This document shows, piece by piece, positions 9,141-19,877 of a stretch of DNA of 64,000 nt. Origin of the DNA: Novosphingobium sp. 18050 (lineage in GTDB: Bacteria > Pseudomonadota > Alphaproteobacteria > Sphingomonadales > Sphingomonadaceae); contig NZ_CACSJO010000004.1 in assembly GCF_902706195.1 (NCBI RefSeq), positions 230,495-294,494 of the forward strand, written 5' to 3'. Under the pieces are notes generated by a model, which was given only the letters and a program-made list of their open reading frames with translations, was not told the origin of the DNA and did no database searches. Made by a program: the position numbers and the translations under genes. The stretch's first letter is position 1. Each line of letters starts with the position of its first letter.

Positions 9141-9884
9141 TCAGGAGCCGATGGCCTTCCTGCGAGCAATATTACCCAGCTCGGCAAGCGCGATTTCGTT
9201 CTTGGGATCATATTGCAGCGACTGGGTGAACAGCTGCTGCGCCTCGTCGTACTGACCAAGCTGCGCCTTGTTGAAGCCCATGCCGCGAAGCGCCCGCGCC
9301 GCTACCGAAGCGTCGGGACCGCCGGTTGCCTTGTCGACGACAGCCCAGGCCTGCGCGAACGTATCGTAGCTCTTCTGCCAATCGCGGCGCGACTTGAAGA
9401 GTTCGGCATATTCGTTGGCGAAGTGGGCATTGCCCGGTGCCATCTGGCTCGCCTTGCGCAGTTCCGCCTCGGCCAGGTCGCCCCGGCCCATGTCGATCAG
9501 CGCGAAGCCCTTGCCGAAGTAAGCATCACACACCGCAGGGTCGACCGAAAGCGAACTGTCTGCTGCCGCCTCGCCCGCACGGCAAAGACGGTTGCGCGTA
9601 TCTCCGTAGAGTTGCTGGTCGGTATGGGCGATGACCTGATCGAACATCTTCACCGCCTCCGCCTGCTTGCCGCGCCGGATCAGGTTGAAGCCCTGCTCGA
9701 CACGGGCACCGGCGTCGAAACTTGCTTTGACCGGCTTGCCGCTTTCGAACGCGGCGGCGACCAGCGCGACCGGAGCAATCGACACAGTAGCCGGACCTTC
9801 CGCCTCGGCGGAACTGGCCTGCGCCGATCCCGCGAACAGCAGAGACAATGACCCTGTTAATACCAACGCAATTCTTGCGCTCAT
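9141..9884 (-). CDS. Exported TPR-repeat protein of unknown function
   Basis: A 247-residue protein with a clear signal peptide (MSARIALVLTGSLSLLFAGSAQA, cleavage near residue 23). The middle and C-terminal parts read as helical tetratricopeptide repeats, for example LIRRGKQAEAVKMFDQVI, GKGFALIDMGRGDLAEAELRKA and GFNKAQLGQYDEAQQLFTQSLQYDPKN. It is probably a periplasmic scaffold for protein contacts; no enzymatic motif is seen. It is convergent with glmU, and a sigma70-like promoter can be placed about 100 nt upstream. The specific partner is unknown. Confidence 0.75.
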   Translation of the reverse strand: MSARIALVLTGSLSLLFAGSAQASSAEAEGPATVSIAPVALVAAAFESGKPVKASFDAGARVEQGFNLIRRGKQAEAVKMFDQVIAHTDQQLYGDTRNRLCRAGEAAADSSLSVDPAVCDAYFGKGFALIDMGRGDLAEAELRKASQMAPGNAHFANEYAELFKSRRDWQKSYDTFAQAWAVVDKATGGPDASVAARALRGMGFNKAQLGQYDEAQQLFTQSLQYDPKNEIALAELGNIARRKAIGS

Positions 9885-9980
9885 CGGCTATGTTCCTCTC
9901 CCCAAAACACCGATGCCGCGCCGGTCTGTGCCGGGCCCTGTAGTCGGACCAATCGTCAGACAGTGTTCGTTGAATTGGGG

Positions 9981-10008
9981 AGAATATCTTAACACTACGG
10001 TTTGACAA
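9981..10008 (-). promoter_or_regulatory. Candidate sigma70 promoter of the TPR gene
   Basis: Reading the minus strand, TTGTCA (-35) and TATTCT (-10) are 16 nt apart, about 97 nt upstream of the TPR start codon. The rest of the 300-nt region between this gene and the toxin-antitoxin pair shows only the repeats listed separately. Confidence 0.35.
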
Positions 10009-10156
10009 GTCGTCTTGCCACGATCACATCGCCGTTCGTCGCATTACCCTGCACTGTGAGCCGCGTAGTTCCGATACTTGTTGCCGCTGGAAAGCGACCG
10101 TTAACCCCCGCTGGTCCATGGTCTCGGCATGACACCCGATGCATCCCTGTTGAGCA

Positions 10157-10177
10157 TGATATCGCGACGTGATATCG
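10157..10177. promoter_or_regulatory. TGATATCG direct repeat, candidate antitoxin operator
   Basis: Two copies of TGATATCG, 13 nt apart start to start, end 7 nt before the antitoxin ATG. Ribbon-helix-helix antitoxins usually bind short repeated operators over their own promoter. Here the repeat would also cover the ribosome loading region. Confidence 0.45.
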
Positions 10178-10184
10178 GATCGTC

Positions 10185-10418
10185 ATGACTCGCATCCTCG
10201 CAGACCTTCCCGATGAAGACATAAGGTGGCTCGATGCGCGCGCGGCCCAGCAGGGCAAATCGCGCGCGTCGGTGCTGCGCGAAGCGGTAAGCGTCTACCG
10301 CGCCGAATCCTCGCAGGACTGGATTGCGCGGGGGGCCGGCTACTGGAAGAACCGCGACGATATCGGGGACGCCGTGGAATACCAGCGCACCCTGCGCGCA
10401 GACCGCACGGTCGACTGA
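10185..10418 (+). CDS. Ribbon-helix-helix antitoxin (VapB/FitA-like)
   Basis: A 77-residue protein with an N-terminal RHH fold: a short strand TRILADLPDEDIRWLD followed by helices ARAAQQGKSRASVLREAVSVY. The C-terminal acidic/aromatic tail (about 45-77, including WIARGAGYWKNRDDIGDAVEY) is the expected toxin-neutralising part. It lies 23 nt before a PIN-domain toxin, so the two form a type II module. Autoregulation through the upstream TGATATCG repeat is inferred. No transposon or integrase marks how it arrived. Confidence 0.82.
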   Translation: MTRILADLPDEDIRWLDARAAQQGKSRASVLREAVSVYRAESSQDWIARGAGYWKNRDDIGDAVEYQRTLRADRTVD

Positions 10419-10441
10419 AATCCTGGGCAATTCAAAGCAAC

Positions 10442-10807
10442 GTGGCCGATCCGTTTTTCGACACCAACATCCTTATCGACTGGCTGAAGGATCGTCCTCA
10501 GGCTGCGGCGGAACTGTCGCGCTATGGCCGCCATCGGATCAGCCGTATCGTGTGGACCGAAATACTGGCGGGCGAACCGCCTGAAACCCGTCCCAGAGTA
10601 CAGCAGTTGATCTCCTATTTCGACGTCGTCGAGATCGAGGCGCGCGCCGCCACGGCAGCAGCGGATATCCACAATCGCCTGAAGATCAAGTTGCTCGACG
10701 CCCTGATCCTGGCAACCGCGCAAGTGCACGGCGCCATTCTCGTTACACGAAATACCAAGGATTTTCCGGCAAGCATGCCGGGCGTCCGCGTCCCTTATAC
10801 CCTCTAA
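10442..10807 (+). CDS. PIN-domain ribonuclease toxin (VapC-like)
   Basis: A 121-residue PIN domain. The acidic active site is visible as D7 (FFDTNILIDWL), E40 (VWTEILAGE), D86 (LLDALILATA) and D107 (VTRNTKDF), so it should be a Mg-dependent RNase. The start is the GTG directly before ADPFFDTN; the frame stays open upstream through the antitoxin gene but that part is a shadow. A CTG overlapping the antitoxin stop is an alternative start. All four catalytic acids are intact, so the toxin is probably functional. It ends 17 nt before glmS, so toxin-antitoxin transcription may read into glmS. Confidence 0.85.
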   Translation: MADPFFDTNILIDWLKDRPQAAAELSRYGRHRISRIVWTEILAGEPPETRPRVQQLISYFDVVEIEARAATAAADIHNRLKIKLLDALILATAQVHGAILVTRNTKDFPASMPGVRVPYTL

Positions 10808-10824
10808 AGAAAGCGCATACGCTC

Positions 10825-12648
10825 ATGTGTGGCATCATCGGCATCGTCGGCAAGGAAGACGTGGCAGACCGCCTGGTCGACGGCCTCAGGCGCATGGAAT
10901 ACCGCGGCTATGACAGCGCAGGCGTCTGCACCATCCATGAAGACCAGCTCGTGCGCCGCCGCGCCGAGGGCAAGCTGCTAAACCTGGTAAAAGTCCTGGC
11001 GCACGATCCCGCGCCCGGCCTGACCGGCATCGCCCACACCCGCTGGGCCACCCATGGCGCGCCGACCGCCGCCAATGCCCATCCGCATGCCACCGCCGAA
11101 CTGGCGCTGGTGCACAACGGCATCATCGAGAACTTCAAGCCCTTGCGCGAAAGCCTCGAATCGCGCGGTCGCAAGTTCGAGAGCCAGACCGACACCGAAG
11201 TCGTCGCCCATCTCGTCTCCGAACAGGTCGAGGCCGGCCTGTCGCCGCAGGACGCAGTGAAGGCCGCTTTGCCTCAACTGCGCGGCGCCTTCGCGCTGGC
11301 CATCGCCTTCCGCCGCTTTCCCGACATGCTGATCGGCGCCCGCCTCGGCTCGCCGCTGGTCGTCGGCTACGGCGACGGCGAAACCTACCTCGGCTCTGAC
11401 GCGCTGGCCCTCGCCCCGCTGACCCAGCGCATCACCTACCTCGACGAAGGCGACTGGGTCGTCATCACCCGCGAGGGCGCGCAGATCTACGATGCGCAAA
11501 ACAACCCGGTAACGCGCGAGATCGTCGCCTCGGGCGCCTCCGCCGTCGCCATCGAGAAGGGCAATTACCGCCACTTCATGCAGAAGGAGATCTTCGAGCA
11601 GCCCACCGTGGTCGCCCAGACCCTGCGCAGCTACCTGCGCCAGGTCGACCAGTCAGTCGCCCTGCCCCAGATCGACTTCGACCTAGGCGCGATCAACCGC
11701 ATCACCATCGTCGCCTGCGGCACCAGCTATTACGCTGGCATGGTCGCCAAGTACTGGATCGAGACTTTTGCGCGCCTGCCCGTCGACATCGACGTGGCAT
11801 CAGAGTTTCGTTACCGCGACCCGGTGCTGGAGGTGGGCGGCCTCGCGCTGTTCATCTCGCAGTCGGGCGAGACGGCGGACACCCTTGCCGCGCTGCGTCA
11901 CTGCAAGGCGGCCGGCCAGACCATCGCCGTCGTCGTCAACGTGCCCACCAGCACCATGGCACGCGAGGCCGACCTGCTGCTGCCCACGCACGCCGGCCCG
12001 GAGATCGGCGTCGCGTCAACCAAGGCATTCACCTGCCAGCTCGCCGTCCTTGCCGCACTGGCGGCGCACCTTGCGGTCAAGCGCGGGCGCATGGACCGCT
12101 CTGAAGAGATGGAGGTCGTCCAGCACCTGCTGGCGACACCCGCCAGCCTCAACGCCGCGCTCGACCACGACGAAGAGATCGCCGCTATGGCCCACCTCAT
12201 CGCTCCGGCCCGCGACGTGCTCTACCTGGGCCGCGGACCCGACTATCCTCTGGCCCTCGAAGGCGCATTGAAGCTGAAGGAAATCAGCTACATCCATGCC
12301 GAAGGTTATGCCTCGGGCGAGATGAAGCACGGCCCCATCGCGCTGATCGACGAGGCAGTGCCGGTGATCGTCCTCGCCCCGTCAGGCCCGCTGTTCGAAA
12401 AGACCGTCAGCAATATGCAGGAAGTGCGCGCGCGCGGCGGCAAGGTCGTCCTGATCTCCGACGCGGAAGGCATCGCCGAGGCCGGCGAAGGCTGCATCGC
12501 CACGATCGAAATGCCGCGCGTCCATCCCCTGATCGCCCCGCTCGTCTATGCGGTGCCGGTCCAGCTGCTGGCCTATCACGTCGCCTGCGTGAAAGGCACG
12601 GACGTCGATCAACCCCGCAATCTCGCCAAGAGCGTCACTGTCGAATAA
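10825..12648 (+). CDS. glmS: Glutamine--fructose-6-phosphate aminotransferase (isomerizing)
   Basis: First step of the hexosamine pathway: fructose-6-P plus glutamine gives glucosamine-6-P. The 607-residue length is standard. The N-terminal glutaminase begins MCGIIGIVG with nucleophile Cys2 and contains HTRWATHGAP. Two SIS sugar-isomerase domains follow (about 285-420 and 455-590), with CGTSYYAG, SQSGETADT and the C-terminal DQPRNLAKSVTVE. The product goes to glmU upstream through glmM, not in this window. There is no sign of a glmS ribozyme. The short spacing to the toxin gene suggests some co-transcription. Confidence 0.97.
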   Translation: MCGIIGIVGKEDVADRLVDGLRRMEYRGYDSAGVCTIHEDQLVRRRAEGKLLNLVKVLAHDPAPGLTGIAHTRWATHGAPTAANAHPHATAELALVHNGIIENFKPLRESLESRGRKFESQTDTEVVAHLVSEQVEAGLSPQDAVKAALPQLRGAFALAIAFRRFPDMLIGARLGSPLVVGYGDGETYLGSDALALAPLTQRITYLDEGDWVVITREGAQIYDAQNNPVTREIVASGASAVAIEKGNYRHFMQKEIFEQPTVVAQTLRSYLRQVDQSVALPQIDFDLGAINRITIVACGTSYYAGMVAKYWIETFARLPVDIDVASEFRYRDPVLEVGGLALFISQSGETADTLAALRHCKAAGQTIAVVVNVPTSTMAREADLLLPTHAGPEIGVASTKAFTCQLAVLAALAAHLAVKRGRMDRSEEMEVVQHLLATPASLNAALDHDEEIAAMAHLIAPARDVLYLGRGPDYPLALEGALKLKEISYIHAEGYASGEMKHGPIALIDEAVPVIVLAPSGPLFEKTVSNMQEVRARGGKVVLISDAEGIAEAGEGCIATIEMPRVHPLIAPLVYAVPVQLLAYHVACVKGTDVDQPRNLAKSVTVE

Positions 12649-12761
12649 GACGGGAAACGAACAGGAAGGACGGGGATTAGTAAAGAAGGCGAATAGCAAG
12701 AGGTTAACAGGACCGTCTTGCACATAACTATCTACGGGTAGATCCGCACCGGGTCGATTAC

Positions 12762-12777
12762 TTAACCTCCCGCTAAC
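12762..12777. promoter_or_regulatory. CtrA-like half-site pair upstream of GGDEF-EAL gene
   Basis: TTAA-N7-CTAAC matches the alphaproteobacterial CtrA consensus TTAA-N7-TTAAC at all but one base and lies about 30 nt before the start codon. Such motifs arise by chance, so this is only a candidate. Confidence 0.3.
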
Positions 12778-12807
12778 CCTTTGAACGGTACCCCGTCACG
12801 CGTGAAC

Positions 12808-15165
12808 ATGAGGACTCCTGCCAGCAAAGCCCTACCGAAGGAGCTTCCGGTTCTTGCGGTACTTGGCCTGTCGGACCCCGCTGACGGGGATTGGGCACGG
12901 CTGCGCGGGCTCCAGTTCTCGGCGCTGCGCCGCACAACCTTCACCCGTATCGTCTCTCAGGCAGTAGCCGCGCTGGCCACGACCATGCTGCTTCTTGGCA
13001 GGGTTCACCCTCTTGCCATCGCCTCGTGGTTGGTGCTGCTCACGGTGACCCACTGCCACGGCTACCGCATCGATCGTTCGCTTGCCGACACCGATCGTCG
13101 CCACGTCACCCATGACGAGGTCAAGGCGCATATGCTTGGGTCCATCGGCAATGGACTGGCCTGGGCCCTGCCGCTGTGTGGACTGGCTATGTTCGTGGAC
13201 CCGCAGACCCAGGTGAAGATCTGGACCGTGCTGGCCATGCTGATGGCGGCATCGGTGATCCTCAGCCCCGCAGTTCCGATGAGCACGCTGCTGTTCTCCG
13301 GTATCGTCGGCGGCGCGGCCATCACAACGTTCGTTCTACGCGGCAGCTACGACATGGCCGCGATCGCGATTCTGTTCATGGGTATCGTCCTGGTCGGCGC
13401 AATCGAGGGCGCCCGTCGCTACCTCACCGCGAAGATCGCCGAGGCCGGGATGGCCGAAAAGGACGAAGTCGTCTCGCTGCTACTGCGCGAATTCGAGGAA
13501 GGCCAGGCCGACTGGCTGTGGCAGATCGACACCGGCCGCCGGGTCCGCTCGGTCTCCCCGCGCTTCGCCTATGCACTGGACCGCGACGCCGCCGAAGCTG
13601 AGGGCATGCCTCTGGTCCAGCTCATCTCCGGCCCCGCCTGGGAAACCGGCCAGTTCCCCCCCAGCCTCCATGAACTGGCTGAACGGCTGAAGCGGCGCGA
13701 ACCCTTCTCGAACCTGCTGGTGCGGGCGACGATCGACGGACAATCACGCTGGTGGGAGCTTTCCGGCACCCCCCGCATCAACGAAAACGGCGTTTTCGAC
13801 GGCTTCCGCGGCGTTGGCTCGGACGTCACCGAGGCGCGTGAAAATTCCGACAAGATCGCCTGGCTCGCCCGCTACGATACCCTGACCGGCCTGCCCAACC
13901 GCATGATGCTGACCGAAACGCTGGCCGGCGCGCTCGACTATGCGGACAAGTGGCGCACGCGCTGCGCCTTCCTGATGATCGACCTCGATCGCTTCAAGGC
14001 CGTCAACGACACGTTGGGCCACCATGTCGGCGATCAGTTGCTGGCGCGCGTCTCGGAACGGCTCAAGGAGCAGATGAGCGAGAACGAGCTTTGCGGGCGC
14101 CTTGGCGGCGATGAGTTCGCGATCGTCATACGCGATGCATCCGACGCCAGGCAGATCGACCAGGTGGCCCGGCGCGTGATCCACCGCCTGTCGCAGCCTT
14201 ACGAGATCGACCACCATACGCTGTTCGTGGGTGCCTCGATCGGCTCTGCCATGGGCCCGCGCGACGGCTCCAGCGTCGAGACGCTGATGCGCAACGCCGA
14301 CCTCGCGCTCTATCGCTCGAAGGACACCGGCGGCAACACCCACTGCACATACGAGCCCGCGCTCCACGCCCATGCCGAAGAACGGCGCAAGCTGGAATTC
14401 GCGCTGCGCCGCGCGATGGACCGGAAGGAATTCCACGTCGTCTACCAGCCGGTGGTCGACGCGACATCCGAAGCCGTGCTCAGTTTCGAGGCGCTGCTGC
14501 GCTGGAACAACGCCGAGCATGGCGCGGTCAGTCCCGCCAAATTCGTTCCGCTGGCCGAAGATACCCGTCTCATCGTCCCCATTGGCGAATGGGTCCTGCG
14601 CGAAGCCTGCCGCGAGGCGATGAACTGGCCGCCGCATGTGCGCGTTGCCGTGAACGTTTCCGGCGAACAACTGCTCGACAGCAATTTCGCAGCCAGCGTC
14701 GTGGGGGCGCTTTCGGGTAGCGGCCTGCCCGCGCACCGGCTCGAGATCGAAGTTACCGAAAGCATCTTCCTGCGTGATGCCAGTCAGGCCCGCGCGGCGC
14801 TGGAACAGATCATGAGCCTGGGCTGCGCGGTGGCGCTCGACGATTTCGGCACCGGCTATTCCTCGCTCGGCTATCTGCGCAACCTGCGGTTCTCGACCAT
14901 CAAGGTCGACCGCTCGTTCGTGCAGGGCGCGGCGACCGGCAATGCCGAAAGCCTCGCCATCATCCGCGCCGTCGTCGCCATGGCGGACAGTCTGGGCATG
15001 TCGACCACGGCAGAGGGCGCGGAAACCGAGAAGCAGGTGCAGGTGATCCGCAAGCTGGGCTGCCGCAAGATCCAGGGCTATTTCTTCGGCCGCCCGATGT
15101 CCCCGCACGACGCGAGGGGCCTGTTCAGCAGCCAGGGCCAAATCGACCGCCAGAGCGTAGCGTAA
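12808..15165 (+). CDS. Membrane-bound PAS-GGDEF-EAL cyclic-di-GMP regulator
   Basis: About 785 residues: an N-terminal membrane region with about five helices (roughly 35-205), a PAS-like domain (about 225-345, ending GFRGVGSDVTEARE), GGDEF (about 350-505) and EAL (about 525-770). The cyclase signature RLGGDEF (431-437) is intact, but there is no RxxD inhibitory site before it. The EAL domain keeps EALLRW (561-566), VNVSGEQL, EVTES, DDFGTGYSSL, KVDRSF, AEGAE and QGYFFGRP, so the phosphodiesterase is probably active. It may switch between making and breaking c-di-GMP. Start choice is uncertain: GTG and TTG codons lie two and nine codons upstream, and no strong ribosome site is present. Confidence 0.9.
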   Translation: MRTPASKALPKELPVLAVLGLSDPADGDWARLRGLQFSALRRTTFTRIVSQAVAALATTMLLLGRVHPLAIASWLVLLTVTHCHGYRIDRSLADTDRRHVTHDEVKAHMLGSIGNGLAWALPLCGLAMFVDPQTQVKIWTVLAMLMAASVILSPAVPMSTLLFSGIVGGAAITTFVLRGSYDMAAIAILFMGIVLVGAIEGARRYLTAKIAEAGMAEKDEVVSLLLREFEEGQADWLWQIDTGRRVRSVSPRFAYALDRDAAEAEGMPLVQLISGPAWETGQFPPSLHELAERLKRREPFSNLLVRATIDGQSRWWELSGTPRINENGVFDGFRGVGSDVTEARENSDKIAWLARYDTLTGLPNRMMLTETLAGALDYADKWRTRCAFLMIDLDRFKAVNDTLGHHVGDQLLARVSERLKEQMSENELCGRLGGDEFAIVIRDASDARQIDQVARRVIHRLSQPYEIDHHTLFVGASIGSAMGPRDGSSVETLMRNADLALYRSKDTGGNTHCTYEPALHAHAEERRKLEFALRRAMDRKEFHVVYQPVVDATSEAVLSFEALLRWNNAEHGAVSPAKFVPLAEDTRLIVPIGEWVLREACREAMNWPPHVRVAVNVSGEQLLDSNFAASVVGALSGSGLPAHRLEIEVTESIFLRDASQARAALEQIMSLGCAVALDDFGTGYSSLGYLRNLRFSTIKVDRSFVQGAATGNAESLAIIRAVVAMADSLGMSTTAEGAETEKQVQVIRKLGCRKIQGYFFGRPMSPHDARGLFSSQGQIDRQSVA

Positions 15166-15242
15166 GCGCGGCGGGTCACACCCAGTTCATGCTGCAAGTG
15201 CGAGAACGCGCAGTCACATTTTTCGCGCGGAAACCTGTCCCC

Positions 15243-15419
15243 ATGCCTGTTATCGGATGCCTGCTCCTGATCGTCCTGCCTTTGCTCGGCTTGGCCGGCG
15301 GCGGTTTCCTGTGGGGGGCAGAGGGGGCGAAATGGGGCGCAGGCAGCGGCTTCGCATTGGCGCTGGTCGTTTTCGGCGTGGGCTCTTACGCCTTCGTCAA
15401 GGGCATACGCGGGCGCTGA
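15243..15419 (+). CDS. Small two-helix membrane protein
   Basis: A 58-residue protein beginning MPVIGCLLLIVLPLLGLAGG and containing two hydrophobic helices (about 3-22 and 32-52) separated by WGAEGAKWGAG, with a basic C-terminus KGIRGR. An upstream in-frame ATG would add 18 residues, but the added part is not membrane-like. No known function. It follows the c-di-GMP gene by 77 nt on the same strand and is convergent with the thioesterase. Confidence 0.6.
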   Translation: MPVIGCLLLIVLPLLGLAGGGFLWGAEGAKWGAGSGFALALVVFGVGSYAFVKGIRGR

Positions 15420-15437
15420 GCCCAAGACGCCGAGGCG

Positions 15438-16217
15438 TCAGCCAAATACGGCGACCGACTGCATCCCCGTAATCGCGGGCGTTCCATCGCCGCTCCACTG
15501 CATGATATGCTCGCTGGCGCCGCCATGCGCTGCGTGCTGGCTGGTAGAGCGGATCAGCCACCAGCCGTCGGCCGCCGCACGCGAATCCAGCATGTTGAGG
15601 TGCCACTGCATCGACGAGATCGGCACGCGGAACGACAGCAGCGGCCACACCGCCACCGGCAGCGCATCGCCGCACAGCACGGACTCGACTTCGGAGTGGA
15701 GGCCGTCCCGCTCACGCGGCCGGACCCACCAGCACAGGTCAGCCTCTCCGAGCAGCGCCTTCGGCATGGCGAAACGGACCTCGAAATGGTTGCGCAGGAA
15801 AGCCGGGGCCTGATCCATCGGCACCGGCGGCGCATCCGCCAGAGGGATCACCCCTTCGGGCAGCACATAATGATCGATGGAAAGCACGCTCTCGACAGGC
15901 CGCATAAAAACGAAACTGGCGGTGAAGCCAACCCCGCTCTCGCCGGTCAGTTCGGCAGCAACCCAAGTCGCGTTGCGCCCCTGCCGAAGCACTTTTGCCC
16001 TCGCCTCGACCCGACCGGCAAGCGGTGCGATCATCGACAGCTGGCCCGATCGCAGCGGTGCAAGGTCGTCCGAAACGCCCCGCGCCGCCGCCAGCGCTAT
16101 GGCGGAGGTCAGCCCGCCATAAGCGGTACGCCCCTGCAGCCAGTCGTCTGTAATTTCGAGCGCAAAGCCGCCTTCCAGCGGCTCCGCTTCTGCAAGCATG
16201 GTGCCAAGGCCCAGCAT
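15438..16217 (-). CDS. Acyl-CoA thioesterase family protein (double hot-dog)
   Basis: A 259-residue TesB-like thioesterase. The N-terminal hot-dog carries DDWLQGRTAYGGLTSAIAL (about 24-42), with the usual GGL helix entry; the second half contains DSRAAADGWWLIRSTSQHAAHGG (about 210-232), the place where TesB-like enzymes have their catalytic D-S/T-Q set (D211, S225, Q227 by position). It should hydrolyse acyl-CoA to free acid and CoA; chain length is not predictable. Its start lies 13 nt beyond the CsaA-like gene stop, so it is probably the last gene of the long bioB-pccA transcription unit. Confidence 0.8.
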   Translation of the reverse strand: MLGLGTMLAEAEPLEGGFALEITDDWLQGRTAYGGLTSAIALAAARGVSDDLAPLRSGQLSMIAPLAGRVEARAKVLRQGRNATWVAAELTGESGVGFTASFVFMRPVESVLSIDHYVLPEGVIPLADAPPVPMDQAPAFLRNHFEVRFAMPKALLGEADLCWWVRPRERDGLHSEVESVLCGDALPVAVWPLLSFRVPISSMQWHLNMLDSRAAADGWWLIRSTSQHAAHGGASEHIMQWSGDGTPAITGMQSVAVFG

Positions 16218-16230
16218 CAGAACAGTTCCC

Positions 16231-16602
16231 TCAAAACAGGCGTGATCCGTTGGGCACCGTCTTGTCGGGAGAGAACAGGACCACCCTGCCCTCCTCGTCC
16301 GCGAAGCCCATAGTCAACACTTCGGACAGAGCCTTGCCGATCTGGCGGACAGGGAAATTCACCACTGCCGCCACCTGCCGCCCGACCAGCTCCTCGGGAG
16401 AATAGAGCGCGGCCACCTGGCCGACGCTCTTCTTCTCGCCGATGCCGGGACCGAAATCGATCCGTAAGCGGTAGCTGGGCCTCCGCGCGCCCTCGTAGAC
16501 TTCCGCCGCGACCACGGTGCCGATGCGGATGTCCACTTTCAGGAAATCGTCGAAGCCGATCTCTTCGGCTGCGAGCGCGGCAGGGTCGTGGTCGAGGTGC
16601 AT
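16231..16602 (-). CDS. csaA: CsaA-like tRNA-binding domain protein
   Basis: A 123-residue OB-fold protein of the EMAP-II/tRNA-binding family: FDDFLKVDIRIGTVVAAEVYEGARRPSYRLRID is the dimer-forming N-terminal strand set, and the end VPNGSRLF is characteristic of CsaA. CsaA homologues bind tRNA and have been proposed as export chaperones. Its ATG lies one base after the pccA stop (GAGTGATATG), which implies translational coupling. The link between a tRNA-binding protein and propionyl-CoA carboxylase is not understood and may be only co-expression. Confidence 0.85.
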   Translation of the reverse strand: MHLDHDPAALAAEEIGFDDFLKVDIRIGTVVAAEVYEGARRPSYRLRIDFGPGIGEKKSVGQVAALYSPEELVGRQVAAVVNFPVRQIGKALSEVLTMGFADEEGRVVLFSPDKTVPNGSRLF

Positions 16603-16603
16603 A

Positions 16604-18606
<2,003 letters not shown>

Positions 18607-18625
<19 letters not shown>

Positions 18626-19509
18626 GTAACCTCAAAGCCCCATTCAGCGTCATGCTTGTTATCGGTCGGAAACAGGAACTGCAGCGCCTGCGGTGCGAGC
18701 GTGTGATAGGCCGTTGCATGCGTCAGGTCCTCACGCGGGACGAGACAGACGCGCGAACCACCCGCAGCCGCGACGAGCTTGGCCGCTTGCGCGGTTTCCG
18801 GCCCTTCGTTGGAATACGTCAGGAACAGCGGACCGCGCGGCCGGTCGGCAGCAGTGAGGAGACCCGCAGCCGCTTTCGCCAGTGCGCCGTCCTCCCACCA
18901 CAAGCTCGCGTCGATGGCGGCGTAGCGGCGGAACAGGCCGGGCTCGCGCAGCCAGGTCTCGGTGATGAACAGTCCGGCAAGCGATTCCCCGATCACGCCG
19001 TCATCGCCGTTGGTGCGATAATTTGCCTCGACCAGCGGCTTCACCCGGTCGCGCAGGAAAGCGCGGAAGGCGGCGGACTGCCCGGCGGTGGGATATTGCT
19101 TGTGCTGGCCTGCATTGCCGGGGCTGCCGATGAGTTCGGCTCGCCGGTCCTTGCTTTCGATCCCGACGACGATAACCGGCAGCGAACGCCCCCATACGGC
19201 GTTCAGCGCGCTGGTCCCGGCAATATGGAGGAAATCCTGCGAAAGCCCGCCGTCGATGAGATAGAGAACGGGGTAGCGCGTATCTCCGGCCGCGTACCCT
19301 TCGGGCAGGTAGACGTTGACCTGCCGCTGATCACCGGCCGCGAACGGCACGAGGCGGGTTTCGCCAATGGTGATCGGCGCCGCCTCGGGCGCGGCGGCGA
19401 AAGCGATGCCCGGAAGACAGGACAGCGCCAAAAGCGCCGCCCCGGCCCGGCAGGCCAGCCCCCCTGGCTTCCCCTTGCGCCGGGAATGACGGGGACGGCG
19501 GAAAATCAC
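18607..19509 (-). CDS. Exported esterase, alpha/beta-hydrolase (esterase D/Fes-like)
   Basis: A 300-residue hydrolase started at a GTG that overlaps the stop of the LprI-like gene (GTGA). A long signal peptide with an Arg/Lys-rich start (RRPRHSRRKGK) and hydrophobic core AGAALLALSCLPGIAFA predicts export. The nucleophile elbow is GESLAG, the acid probably lies near YSNEGPETAQ and the histidine in THATAYH. This matches the PF00756-type esterases that cleave siderophore or sugar esters; the substrate is open. Its last codons read through the start of pccA across an A7 run. An earlier in-frame ATG exists but would overlap the upstream gene by more than 120 nt. Confidence 0.8.
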
Positions 19510-19877
19510 CGCTCCGACGATTTCAGGTAATCGCGCAGTTGCCCGGTGCGCGCCTGCGTCAGCTCGTGCAGGCAACCGTTCTGGAGCAGCGGCCAGATCG
19601 TGCCGCTCTGTTCGCGTGGGCCGTTTTCCGACAGGCACTGGGCGTCACGGTACGCCAGCCACTTGCGCTGCGAATCGAGCAGCCTGTCGAAAGCTCCGCT
19701 TGGACCGTGTTTGTCAGCGTCCCTGGCGGCTATGGCCGCACTTCCCCAGGCGGCGTTCAAATCCCGGTCGGCCGACTGGAAATCGCGGTACGAACAGATG
19801 TTCATATCCGCCTGCGTCATCGCATTGGCGCAGTCGACCGCAGGCTCTGCCGCCATGAGGAACAGCGTCCAGATCAC
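19506..19877 (-). CDS. LprI-like (DUF1311) secreted protein
   Basis: A 123-residue protein with a short signal peptide and the Cys-containing motif ANAMTQADMNICSYRDFQSAD, then LLDSQRKWLAYRDAQC, characteristic of the LprI/DUF1311 family (lysozyme-inhibitor-like, envelope). The start GTG overlaps the bioB stop as TAGTG; a Met eight codons on is an alternative but would cut the signal peptide. Coupled between bioB and the esterase. Function in this operon is unknown. Confidence 0.75.
   Translation of the reverse strand: MIWTLFLMAAEPAVDCANAMTQADMNICSYRDFQSADRDLNAAWGSAAIAARDADKHGPSGAFDRLLDSQRKWLAYRDAQCLSENGPREQSGTIWPLLQNGCLHELTQARTGQLRDYLKSSER

Noticed and set aside
10002..10007. TTGACA as a -35 box for the antitoxin gene
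   Set aside because: No -10-like hexamer 15-19 nt downstream (CGATCACATC), and it is 178 nt from the start.
13744..15141. 465-codon minus-strand frame opposite GGDEF-EAL
   Set aside because: The GGDEF and EAL motifs are on the plus strand.
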